Origin: Mortierella alpina
Lineage: Eukaryota; Mortierellomycota; Mortierellomycetes; Mortierellales; Mortierellaceae
NCBI GenBank assembly: GCA_029449245.1
Contig: JANATF010000018.1
Location: forward strand, 62,001 to 126,000
DNA length: 64,000 nt
Direction: 5' to 3'
Part shown: positions 55,211 through 64,000 of the stretch, in pieces
Layout of the letters: the number at the start of each line of letters is the position of its first letter
How positions within the stretch are numbered: the stretch's first letter is position 1
Program-made: the position numbers and the translations under genes
Notes under the pieces: model-generated
What the model saw: the letters and a program-made list of their open reading frames with translations, nothing else
Told to the model about the DNA's origin: nothing
Databases searched by the model: none

Positions 55211-58200
55211 CTACGGCTCTTCTAGAGAAATCTGGTTGCTGATAGCGCCGCGTTGTTCCAAGAGTTTCCTATTTGTACCGCTTAAACCCTGCGTGTTCAA
55301 GATGTTGGTACCTGATACAGCAAGCTGGTCATGCCAAGAGCTCCAGACTAGGTGCACAGACACGGGATTACAGGTTCCTTTGACCGTCCACATACGAACA
55401 GATTTATCGCCGCAGCCAGTTGATATGTAACTGCCGTGTGCACTTGCGTTCCATGCGATTGACCAGATCGCACCATGGAAATCCTTTACGATAGCCAAAC
55501 AAAGACCTGATTTCACATCCCAGAGCCGCACCGTCTGGTCGGAACTGCCCGAGGCAATCTGCTGGCCGCTTGGCGAAAACACCACGCTGAAAACCCAGTC
55601 GGTATGGCCGCTTAGGATGGCACCAGGCGCACCGGTTTGTGCGTCCCAGAGCCGCACCGTCATGTCGTAACTGCCCGAGGCAATCTGCTGGCCGCTTGGA
55701 GAAAACACCACGCTTGTCACAGTTCTGGTGTGGCCGCTTAGGATGGCACCAGATGAACCGGTTTGTGCGTCCCAGAGCCGCACCGTGTTGTCTCCACTGC
55801 CCGAGGCAATCTGCTGGCCGCTTGGCGAAAACACAACGCTGCTAACATAGGAGGTGTGGCCGCTTAGGATGGCACCAGGTGCACCGGTTTGTGCGTCCCA
55901 GAGCCGCACAGTCTTGTCCTCACTGCCCGAGGCAATCTGCTGGCCGCTTGGCGAAAACACCACGCTTCTAACGAAGTCGGTGTGGCCGCTCAGGATGGCA
56001 CCAGGTGCACCGGTTTGTGCGTCCCAGAGCCGCACCGTCTTGTCCTCACTGCCCGAGGCAATCAGCTGGCCGCTTGGCGAAAACACCACGCTTCTAACCC
56101 AGTCAGTGTGGCCGGTTAGGATGGCACCAGGTGCACCGGTTTGTGCGTCCCAGAGCCGCACCGTCTTGTCTCCACTGCCCGAGGCAATCTGCTGGCCGCT
56201 TGGCGAAAACACCACGCTGAAAACCAAGTCAGTGTGGCCGCTTAGGATGGCACCAGGTGCACCGGTTTGTGCGTCCCAGAGCCGCACCGTGTTGTCTCCA
56301 CTGCCCGAGGCAATCTGCTGGCCGCTTGGCGAAAACACCACGCTGAAAACCAAGTCAGTGTGGCCGCTTAGGATGGCACCAGGTGCACCGGTTTGTGCGT
56401 CCCAGAGCCGCACCGTCTTGTCCCAACTGCCCGAGGCAATCTGCTGGCCGCTTGGCGAAAACACCACGCTGAAAACCCACTTGGTGTGGCCGATTAGGAT
56501 GGCACCAGGTGCACCGGTTTGTGCGTCCCAGAGCCGCACCGTGTTGTCTCCACTGCCCGAGGCAATCTGCTGGCCGCTTGGCGAAAACACCACGCTGATA
56601 ACATAGGAGGTGTGGCCGCTTAGGATGGCACCAGGTGCACCGGTTTGTGCGTCCCAGAGCCGCACAGTCTTGTCCTCACTGCCCGAGGCAATCAGCTGGC
56701 CGCTTGGCGAAAACACCACGCTTCTAACCCAGTCAGTGTGGCCGGTTAGGATGGCACCAGGTGCACCGGTTTGTGCGTCCCAGAGCCGCACCGTCTTGTC
56801 GGAACTGCCCGAGGCAATCTGCTGGCCGCTTGGCGAAAACACCACGCTGAAAACAGAGAATGTGTGGCCGCTTAGGATGGCACCAGGTGCACCGGTTTGT
56901 GCGTCCCAGAGCCGCACCGTCTTGTCCTCACTGCCCGAGGCAATCTGCTGGCCGCTTGGCGAAAACACCACGCTCAAAACCTGGTCAGTGTGGCCGCTTA
57001 GTTTGTGTGTCCTCTCCCAAGTTGCGGTGTTGTACAAACTAATGGTGCCACCGCCGAGGCCAACAGCAAGTGTCTTCCTGTCCGGAGAGTACGCGCACGA
57101 TGTAACTTGGCTTTCTTCCTCAAGATACGGATATTCGCCAAATCGGACGTCCTCCATCTGCGCGTTGCTCATATCAGCTTGACGCAGCCAAATATTGCGA
57201 AGGTTGGCTTTTGTCAAGTCGGCTCCCTGAAGCTGTGCAGAATCAAACTGCCCACCGCTTAGGTCTGCGCCAGGAATGCGGATCCCTTGCAAATCAGCTC
57301 CATTGAACATGACGCCGGCTCGAACCAAGATCGTTATGGCGTTCGAGGCTGCTTGGCTAGCGGCCGGATCTGTTTTTGATTGCTCGATGATGGCGAGGAG
57401 ATGCTCCTTGTACTCGACCGCCTCTTGCACACGCTCGCACAGGAACTGAATGATGGAAGGCTCACTGACGAGACTTTTCTGCGACAGAGGATGATCGGCA
57501 ATGGGCCGAACCACAGCAGCATCCGAAGCAGCAGCGTCATCGAGGTTTTCGACATTCCTCTGTGGTTCGCGAATATATCGCGAGTAGAAATATTCCAGAA
57601 TCGATCGGTGGATGAATCGGTACTGGTTACCCACACGGTTCAACAGACTGCAGCTCCTCAGGAGGGTCGGTTGCGCGTCTGGACCAAAAAAGTCGACTTT
57701 CCAGGACAGCTTGTCTCGCATATGCGTGTAATCCACAACGGGTCTACCTTCCTGCTTTAGAAAGATGGCAGCCGCCAAGCGCTTTTGATAGTCAATCCCG
57801 TACAACTCGAAATCAGCGTCCACCAATTCTGCGAGAACAGTTCGGCTGCTCGGTTCCAATTTTTGCTTCTGAAGTCGGCGTTTGTTGGCTCCGATCCAAT
57901 GCTGGACAAAGCTGTCATAAAGCGCGACACGAGTGATCCGGACTGTGGTGAGATCCTTCTTGTCCTTGACAACACTGGGTAACGCTCCCAACGACAGGAT
58001 CAGAAGAAATGGATTCGTGACCAGATCCATCAGGTTGGGAATAGTGGTCAGCTTCTCCATATAATCTTTGGTCTCCCACGGCCTCGGTTCGAGTGGGACA
58101 TATCGCTCGACATAATCCTCGATCTGGGATCTCGAGAAGGGAGTAATGACGGCTTCTTGGAATAGATGGAGAGCTGGGGGGCTGTAGTGGTCACTCTCCT

Positions 58201-60487
58201 GAGGCGCAAACAACTCGCGGTACTCGCGACCGAGATACTGGCTTCGGCAGCTCACCACCAGCTTGACATCCCATTGTCCTGAACGGTTCAATTGATTGCT
58301 GGTATGAATGTTGGTCGTCAGCTGGCTCTCGTCGTAACCATCACAGATGACGATCAGCTGGCGATGTAGCCTCAGTTCCTGGATCTGATCGTCTGAAAAG
58401 CCGTGCGTCTTCAGTTGCTCTGCAATCAGTTCACTCTCGGGTCTGTTCAAAGCTGGCATGTTGATGAACAGCGGAATCCGTCCACCGCACTGGTAATGAC
58501 TCCAGATCTCGCACTCTAGATTTAGGTTGAAGGTCGACTTTCCAGCTCCCGAATCACCCAGAATCAGCATCACCTGCCGCTCACTCGCCAGGAACTCGGA
58601 CACCTTTTCCATCAAAGGGAACACGTCGTCCTTTGGAGCTTGCTGGCTTGCTTTGGCCATTGGAGGGATGTAAACTGCCCGCTTGTGGTCTTGTAGCCGC
58701 TGCCGTTTGAGTTTGTGGAGATCATACTCGACGTAAGGGATCTTTTGAACTCGATCGAGCAAGGGTGATGTTCTTGGCATCGGAAGATTGGCCTTCAACG
58801 GGTACGAGTGCGTGGTCGCTGTTGCTGCTGAGCCTCCGTTCTTGTTCAAGACATCCAGCAGATGGTGGGCGTGGTCCTTGATGGCAGGATCGGACGTATT
58901 TGCGATCTGTTCAAAGGCAGCCACCATCCAACCGTGGACACTCTCGTCCTGTGCCCACTCTGTATCATTTCTGTAGAGATCCACAAGAAGATCTATCGCC
59001 TGCTGACGAGCGGTCGCCTCCCATGTCTCATCCGCTGCTATCTCTCCCAACAACTGGCAAATACCCCACTGGAACAGCGGATCCTGACGGCAAGGTGCTT
59101 CGACAATCAATTGGTTCAAATCTGCGAGTTGACCCCGCCGATAGAAACCCTCCGCTGCGCGGATACTTGGATACCATAGACGTTTCTGTCTTGTTCCAAG
59201 CCCGTCCGTCAAGCTGTCAAAGACCCCACATCCGCTATCCATGAGCGAGCAAAAGCCCTCGTAACCTGACTTGGCTGCGTCGATGGTGCTGCTGAGAGCC
59301 TCTTGCAAGCCTCCGAGTCCATCGAGCACCGACTTGAGATCCATCTTGAACACACCCGAGATCTGGACGAGACTGTTGACGATTCCGGTCGAGTGTCGTA
59401 GGACTGCCTGCATCTTGGTCTCGTCATCGGGGACATACTGCAAGGCCTGGTACGCGTACGAGGCTTGGTACAGCAAGAAGGGGTCCGAGTTGTTCCTCAG
59501 GCTCGAGAGAACCCCCGACAACGGTTCATGTTCCTCCACACGCTTCACATCTTGGACATTGTGTTCTGCCATGACATCAAGGAGTCGTGAGACGGCCAGC
59601 GTGAGGTGATACGGATGGTCGGGCGACTGTTGGTGTGTGTTCTGTAACTGTTCTCGGAGAAGGCTCAAGATCTTGATGAGATCATCTGCGTCCAAGTATC
59701 CCTCCGAGGCACACTGGACGAGTTGGATGAGGCCCTGGAGCAGATGGACATCCAACATCTTGGCTTTTTCAAATTCGGAGATGAAGCAATTGAGTAACTT
59801 GCGATAGTGTTCACAGTCAAGAACAGGTCCAAGGAGGACGACTTCTGTGATGGCAGCCAAGTCCTTGACTGCGTCCTTGAGAAACTCTTTGACCATGCTG
59901 GTCCCCAGCCAGTGGATGTGATGCTGCTCAACCGTATCAGTCTCGATAGCTTTGATCCACTCGAGATGTGCTGGATCTGTCGGTCTATTGTGCGACGTAG
60001 CAACGGCCTGTGCTTCATCTGAGGTGTCCTGGTCCGGAGCAGCCCCGCTTTGAAAACTGTCGTCGTTGGCGTCGTTCGAGGCCACAGCTTGGATCTTGAG
60101 GAGAAGGCTGCTGCACAAGGCAAGCTGAGGGGTACTCTGGATGCGCGCGTCAAGTTGTTTTGGCACGTCTATCTGGGCGGCGGGTTTGTTCACGTTCTCA
60201 GAAAAGATATCAGAGCGAGCTTTCGTCCTCAGCTGCGACTCTAGTGTGAGCGGCGAGTCCACGTTATCGGCCGAGACTCCAGCGTCGGCGCTCATAGCTG
60301 GAATGTTCTGGAGATGCGCTTGAGGGTTGACGATCTCCTCAGACTTGGGCGAACGAAAAAAGTTGCGAAACTTGTCCCGCTTTCTAACGTGCTGCGACAA
60401 GATCGAATTGTGGTCGTCATCTGCTCTCAGGTTGGATTTCCCAGAGGAGGTCGTTGCGGGTGGTGAAGCTTTGGAAGGATTGGTCAT
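55211..60487 (-). CDS. NACHT-WD40 STAND protein, copy B (NLR-like receptor)
   Basis: A single exon of about 1758 residues from the Met at 60487 (MTNPSKASPPATTSSGKSN). Same layout as copy A: basic disordered start, ARM-like helical region, NACHT with GDSGAGKST (about residue 643) and LIVICDGYDE, pentapeptide-like segment, 14 WD40 repeats, and the C-terminal SGTNRKLLEQRGA tail ending LEEP. The helical and NACHT parts are almost identical to copy A; scattered changes include FNRHLEGE to FNLNLECE just after Walker A. The WD40 blades are a different set and order from A (for example HTKWVFS with SWDKT and HTFSVFS occur only here). No frameshift or stop interrupts it, so both copies look functional. 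The usual reading is a receptor for non-self or danger signals. Confidence 0.9.
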   Translation of the reverse strand: MTNPSKASPPATTSSGKSNLRADDDHNSILSQHVRKRDKFRNFFRSPKSEEIVNPQAHLQNIPAMSADAGVSADNVDSPLTLESQLRTKARSDIFSENVNKPAAQIDVPKQLDARIQSTPQLALCSSLLLKIQAVASNDANDDSFQSGAAPDQDTSDEAQAVATSHNRPTDPAHLEWIKAIETDTVEQHHIHWLGTSMVKEFLKDAVKDLAAITEVVLLGPVLDCEHYRKLLNCFISEFEKAKMLDVHLLQGLIQLVQCASEGYLDADDLIKILSLLREQLQNTHQQSPDHPYHLTLAVSRLLDVMAEHNVQDVKRVEEHEPLSGVLSSLRNNSDPFLLYQASYAYQALQYVPDDETKMQAVLRHSTGIVNSLVQISGVFKMDLKSVLDGLGGLQEALSSTIDAAKSGYEGFCSLMDSGCGVFDSLTDGLGTRQKRLWYPSIRAAEGFYRRGQLADLNQLIVEAPCRQDPLFQWGICQLLGEIAADETWEATARQQAIDLLVDLYRNDTEWAQDESVHGWMVAAFEQIANTSDPAIKDHAHHLLDVLNKNGGSAATATTHSYPLKANLPMPRTSPLLDRVQKIPYVEYDLHKLKRQRLQDHKRAVYIPPMAKASQQAPKDDVFPLMEKVSEFLASERQVMLILGDSGAGKSTFNLNLECEIWSHYQCGGRIPLFINMPALNRPESELIAEQLKTHGFSDDQIQELRLHRQLIVICDGYDESQLTTNIHTSNQLNRSGQWDVKLVVSCRSQYLGREYRELFAPQESDHYSPPALHLFQEAVITPFSRSQIEDYVERYVPLEPRPWETKDYMEKLTTIPNLMDLVTNPFLLILSLGALPSVVKDKKDLTTVRITRVALYDSFVQHWIGANKRRLQKQKLEPSSRTVLAELVDADFELYGIDYQKRLAAAIFLKQEGRPVVDYTHMRDKLSWKVDFFGPDAQPTLLRSCSLLNRVGNQYRFIHRSILEYFYSRYIREPQRNVENLDDAAASDAAVVRPIADHPLSQKSLVSEPSIIQFLCERVQEAVEYKEHLLAIIEQSKTDPAASQAASNAITILVRAGVMFNGADLQGIRIPGADLSGGQFDSAQLQGADLTKANLRNIWLRQADMSNAQMEDVRFGEYPYLEEESQVTSCAYSPDRKTLAVGLGGGTISLYNTATWERTHKLSGHTDQVLSVVFSPSGQQIASGSEDKTVRLWDAQTGAPGAILSGHTFSVFSVVFSPSGQQIASGSSDKTVRLWDAQTGAPGAILTGHTDWVRSVVFSPSGQLIASGSEDKTVRLWDAQTGAPGAILSGHTSYVISVVFSPSGQQIASGSGDNTVRLWDAQTGAPGAILIGHTKWVFSVVFSPSGQQIASGSWDKTVRLWDAQTGAPGAILSGHTDLVFSVVFSPSGQQIASGSGDNTVRLWDAQTGAPGAILSGHTDLVFSVVFSPSGQQIASGSGDKTVRLWDAQTGAPGAILTGHTDWVRSVVFSPSGQLIASGSEDKTVRLWDAQTGAPGAILSGHTDFVRSVVFSPSGQQIASGSEDKTVRLWDAQTGAPGAILSGHTSYVSSVVFSPSGQQIASGSGDNTVRLWDAQTGSSGAILSGHTRTVTSVVFSPSGQQIASGSYDMTVRLWDAQTGAPGAILSGHTDWVFSVVFSPSGQQIASGSSDQTVRLWDVKSGLCLAIVKDFHGAIWSIAWNASAHGSYISTGCGDKSVRMWTVKGTCNPVSVHLVWSSWHDQLAVSGTNILNTQGLSGTNRKLLEQRGAISNQISLEEP
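55490..57000 (-). repeat. WD40 repeat array B: twelve near-identical 126-nt units
   Basis: Same unit length and number as array A. The rare GQLIAS variant (ATCAGCTGG on the + strand) occurs twice here (about 56060 and 56690) and once in array A (about 48095), each time within the same HTDWVRS/SEDKT blade. This marks block exchange among repeats. Confidence 0.9.
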
Positions 60488-61656
60488 GGTGTACTGATGT
60501 ATCCAAGAAGATGGACAAAAGACAGGGTAAGTGCCTAATTTGAGTGAATGCAGCAAAAAAGTCAAGGAAGGTTGTGCGTTGCTTTTACCTTTTGCAGTAT
60601 GAAGGCTATTTCGCCGAGTTCAGAGTGAGAAGCAAAGAAAAGATGACAATGAGAACCAACGGCTGCAGCGCTATGGGATGCAAAACCAAGGGGCGATTTC
60701 TTCAGTTAGCAGCCGCACAAGTACCCATGGGTAGATCTTAAAAAAGTACAAACTCGAGTGCCTTACCTGGAATGGGGTAATAGAGACGATAACTTTGAAC
60801 GGTATCCAATATCCAACCCAGTCGGTCCGAGATGGTCAAAGAAGGGAGTCGATGTGGGTAGCAGGCACTGTTGAAGGTGACGACTTTATGTAGCTCGACT
60901 CAGCGGTGGTCAGTCTGTGGCAAAAAGTTCTGGCTTGACCATTGGTTAGCTTGTTATCTGTAGCATAGTTCCTGCTCTCTCAGGCAGACAACCACACTTA
61001 CTCCGTCGATGTCAGGGTGCTTTCGGAGGAGAGTAACCTCGATAGTCCTGAGGAAGGCAGACACGTAATCCACTCTTCAGACGTGTCTACTTGGACGCAG
61101 GGAACTGCTGGATGGACTTGGAGTTAAGAACTGCTGAGCTACTTTCCTTTCTTTCATGTCCACTGTTTATCAAATCACAGCTATTTGCTGGCGTACCTGA
61201 AGGCAGATCCTCGTGGGTATCGCTGGTGAGACGACGGGATGCTGTTATAGAGTCAGGCTAGGAAAAGTCGCAAGGGTATGGCCGACAAGATCTGAGAAAA
61301 GGGTGAAAAGACACTTGGTGGATGCTTGATGAGTGGAAGGAGGACAAGTGCAGGACCGCGGGTGTTTCGACGGACAAAAGGGAAAAGGGAAAAGGGCGTG
61401 GTGAAAGAGGCGAAAGCAAGTCGAGGCAGAGAGTGGCCCTCGATCAGTCTTTGTGCAATTCGAGCACATGGTCTGATTGGCTGGCAACACGCAGGAATAT
61501 TCAGGGGCTGCACAGACACATACCGCCATCTCCCAGCAACCTGGTATAAAAACAGCCGCCCTGCCCCAGTGCCATGGACAAACGTGTACAGCGCAGAATT
61601 GTTTATTGTAACACCGAGGAAAAGAAACACAAGAAGAGATCCCCATCTTCTTTTTC
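60488..61656 (-). promoter_or_regulatory. Upstream region of NACHT-WD40 B
   Basis: Counterpart of 52522-53679. Donor-like GTAAGG and GTAAGTG sites on the minus strand are conserved. A TATAAAAA is present on the + strand near 61545, where copy A reads TACAAAAA, so a divergent transcript is possible in B but lost in A. No coding gene is supported. Confidence 0.4.
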
Positions 61657-62517
61657 CGCGCTGACAGCAATCAGGCACTAGCTCTCAGTCTCGATCTACA
61701 AAATGCCAGCAGGTTTGGAAATAATTCAGTCATCCAAATGGCGTTACAGAGGCCACAGTAAAAAACATTGTAAGCACACTTTCTATTCGAAAAATGACCA
61801 AGGCCCTATTTTTCTCCTTGCACGATGATTCTTTGTCCTTTTCTTCTTACCATTGCGTGTAGTTTCTTCTGTAGCAGTAGAATGCGCAAACGAGCATTGT
61901 AAGGGTTCGGCTTTGAGAGCACCTAAGTTACAACATTGCGCTCTGTTTCGTTTCTTAGTCCAATGAACAGGATCTTGGCATTAACATGTCATATCACAGG
62001 TTATGCAGCATTCGAAAAAAAAGAAACCCCCCGTCGTTGAATGATGGCCTTTCGCTGATCGTCCGCAGGGTATATCTCGTCAGTCGTCAATGAAAAGTTG
62101 AGTCCCGTGTATAGTCATATATACTGCATGCACTTTTGTTAGTCAGGGACAACCTCACTTTTTGTTATGGCGACTGCAGGATATGATCTTTCTGAAAAAG
62201 ACATGGTCATTTACCCCGAGAATAAAAAAAAATGGTGCCGTATTGTTGAACGCCGCGACTCAATCAATGGCTGTTTTCTTTTCTTTGCTCCTCGCAGCGT
62301 GGGTCGTGGGACGCCCAGCGGTATTGGAATGCGCAAGCAGCAAGAAAAGAGAGAAAGAAAGAGAGAGAGAGGTTTTTCGAGGTGAGCACAAGTTCAAGAC
62401 TCTTTTAATATGGCTGACATATCAACAAAAACCTGGCCGTTGGAGGTGCAAAAATGGGTCGCTCGAGAGGTGGTGAGATGCTCTTGTGATCCTGTAGTCG
62501 TTTTGTATTTCTCCTCT
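61657..62517. other. Intergenic region without supported gene
   Basis: About 860 nt between the duplicon edge and the SPF30 stop. A 72-codon + strand frame starts at 62167 (MATAGYDLSEKDMVIYP), about 50 nt after a TATATA-like element at 62118. It dissolves into GA-rich simple sequence and I do not count it as a gene. Confidence 0.45.
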
Positions 62518-63565
62518 TTAGTGCGACTGTGGTGCGTTGCCGTAGATGTGTTTTCCGCGCTGTTGGAACGAGGTCATTCCCTTTCCACTGCCAACGACGC
62601 CGACTAGAAAATGACAAGACAGAAAAGGGTGGGTCAGTCAAACAATCTTGATTCGAATAAAAAAAAGACCATTGTTCGTTCAGATAGTTACCCTTTCCCT
62701 CTGGATTATCAGGCGTTGCAAAGATGCTCTTCTTCAAAACGGGACCCTTGGCCTTTTTGGCGCCGCCTTTTGAAAAGTTTTGCCACGCCATCTGCTTCTG
62801 AACCTGCTCACTTGCTACCTGACCGCCGCTCTTCTTCTTCTTGGGTCCACCGTCGCCTCCTGCATTGTCGAGCCCTCGCTTCTTCTGCGTCAACAATGTT
62901 TTATCTCCGTCTCCTGCTACTGAAGAAGATGCTACCGCTGCTGATGATGCTGTTGTTCCTGTTGAGGCTGCTCCTGCTCCTGTCTTGTTGTGGTCATGCT
63001 TCTGGTGCTTTTTCGGATCATAGATGGCTTTCAAGTCCTGAGGTCCCACCAGAGCGGGCGGACTGCTCTCGTATCCTTTAAACGCAACTGTGTAGACCTG
63101 TCCTCCTCCACCGACGGCTAGAATCTTGGCTTCGTAAAACTTGCCGTCCTGGTACAGGGCTCTGCAGCGGTCGCCGGCGGACCAGTGGCGGACGGGTGCG
63201 GGGGTTTGGTAAATGGGCTGATTGGACTCGGGCGGTGCTTTCGTGTTGGAAGGGGGAGGGGCGTTCGGTGTTGAGAATCCAGAGCCGGAGCCAGAGACGG
63301 ACTGAGGAGAGTGATTGGAAGAGTGAAAAGATGATGCCGCTGCTGCTGTGTGTGATGACGACTCTGATGCCTCTGGTGCTGCGGTTGTTCGTGCTGCCTG
63401 CTGCTGTTGCTCTTGCTCCTGCTGGAGTAGTGTCTCTGTGAGGGTGATGAGCTCCAGTAGCTCTGCTTTGAGGGTCAGCAGCTCCTCGTTGCTTGGATCC
63501 TCCTGAAGTGCTGTCTCGATGGTCGCCACCTGCTCCTTGTAGTTGATTAGATCGCTTGCTTCCAT
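62518..63565 (-). CDS. SPF30: Splicing factor SPF30 / SMNDC1 (Tudor domain)
   Basis: Two exons in transcript order (63565-62692, 62603-62518) give 319 residues. Residues 1-50 form a helical block (LINYKEQVATIETALQEDPS) as in SMNDC1. After a Ser/Gln/Pro linker the Tudor domain reads HWSAGDRCRALYQDGKFYEA followed by KILAVGGGGQVYTVAFKGYE. The C-terminal SPF30 signature is split by the intron: QMAWQNFSKGGAKKAKGPVL, KKSIFATPDNPEGK, then VGVVGSGKGMTSFQQRGKH. The Tudor domain binds symmetric dimethylarginine on Sm proteins, and the protein is needed for tri-snRNP recruitment during spliceosome assembly. The retained intron frame would give a longer, unconserved tail, so splicing at 62691/62604 is clearly right. 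The Met at 63565 starts the conserved block. Confidence 0.93.
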
Positions 63566-63720
63566 GCTGAAAGGGGAAATATGTGCAGGTGAATTGTGGT
63601 TAAGAGGATGTGATGAAAAAGCAAAAGAATGAAGGAAAAAAAAGGTTTGTGTATATGCAAAAAAATAAAATTCATACGTCACCTTCGCCTTTATGATATT
63701 AAGTGTGCTACTGTACTATG

Positions 63721-63912
63721 CTACATGACTTTACAGTTCTCGTCGTCGGGACCGTGTCCTGCTTGGCGTCCCCGGTCAGGACGCACACGACGCATGGCTC
63801 CCAGCTTCTTCATGTCTGTCAGCCGCTTCTTGGCCCGGTTGTTGCCCTGCGCTGCTGAGCGCAGATACCACCGCCTAGCCTCCTCCAGATCCTGCTTTAC
63901 ACCAATGCCGAC
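63721..63912 (-). CDS. Sel1-repeat protein, last exon (partial; Skt5/Chs4-like?)
   Basis: The window cuts this gene: only the final exon, 64 codons after the TAG acceptor at 63913-63916, is clear. It encodes a Sel1 half-repeat, VGVKQDLEEARRWYLRSAAQ-like in pattern (VGIGVKQDLEEARRWYLRSA), followed by NNRAKKRLTDMKKLG and a basic tail. This resembles the C-terminal end of chitin synthase activators Skt5/Chs4, but any Sel1 protein could end so. It differs in sequence from the kinase-linked Sel1 repeats at 7.5-16 kb. Upstream exons lie beyond 64000. Confidence 0.6.
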   Translation of the reverse strand, partial: VGIGVKQDLEEARRWYLRSAAQGNNRAKKRLTDMKKLGAMRRVRPDRGRQAGHGPDDENCKVM

Positions 63913-64000
63913 CTAGATTACCATATCATTGTCACCATGGAGAGGGGGGGAAAACCAATCAGTCATACATATAACAAAATACTGCGTCCAATGCAGCAAA

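Larger units (their letters stand above)
55055..61656. repeat. Segmental duplication, right copy (NACHT-WD40 B)
   Basis: Partner of 47113-53679, same orientation, carrying NACHT-WD40 gene B with its 3' flank and about 1.17 kb of upstream sequence. Similarity is high across the unit except for repeat order in the WD40 array and small indels. Confidence 0.85.

Noticed and set aside
62167-62385. 72-codon + strand frame after a TATA-like element
   Set aside because: It ends in GA simple repeats, lacks similarity to known families and has no splice partner; possible but not supportable.

Overview
The window is nuclear DNA of a filamentous fungus. Genes carry many short GT-AG introns (mostly about 60-250 nt), and proteins such as HYPK, NF-YA/Hap2, MCM1, Mif2/CENP-C, Hda1 and RPA3 are clearly eukaryotic. 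Expanded non-RD kinase-Sel1 genes, NACHT-WD40 genes and an ANKRD13-type protein fit an early-diverging fungus. I favour Mortierellomycota (a Mortierella relative), by inference only. No tRNA, rRNA or CRISPR was seen.

Layout. 0-7 kb: an ANKRD13-like ankyrin/GPCR-chaperone protein, HYPK (NatA partner) and the CCAAT-binding subunit Hap2/NF-YA, all on the + strand. 7.5-16.4 kb: a tandem triplet of TKL-kinase/Sel1-repeat genes; copy 1 is intact, copy 2 is a pseudogene with three lesions, copy 3 has a premature stop and a 25-G tract. 16.7-17.1 kb: a small secreted six-cysteine peptide of the plectasin-type defensin fold (- strand). 18.6-34.2 kb (- strand): a C2H2 zinc-finger protein, a secreted GH31 alpha-glucosidase with two trefoil domains, an Hda1 class II histone deacetylase with a 630-residue Q-rich tail, and a Ser-rich protein of unknown function. 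35.9-45.5 kb (+ strand): RPA3, an ERGIC-53/Emp47-type cargo lectin, the MADS factor MCM1, and the kinetochore protein Mif2/CENP-C. 45.9-60.6 kb (- strand): a truncated WD40 relic and two full-length, tandemly duplicated NACHT-WD40 (NLR-like STAND) genes. 62.5-64 kb (- strand): the splicing factor SPF30/SMNDC1 and the last exon of a Sel1-repeat protein cut by the window edge.

The housekeeping genes are ordinary. The unusual part is two independent clusters of receptor-like genes built from near-identical tandem repeats (108-nt Sel1 units, 126-nt WD40 units), one next to a defensin gene. The kinases have HCD in place of HRD at the catalytic loop, as in plant immune-receptor kinases. The WD40 units vary mainly at a few fixed positions, as in fungal NWD/HET allorecognition proteins. 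I read this as a candidate fungal innate-immunity or non-self-recognition region. That functional reading is inference; the architecture, the duplications and the lesions are visible in the sequence.
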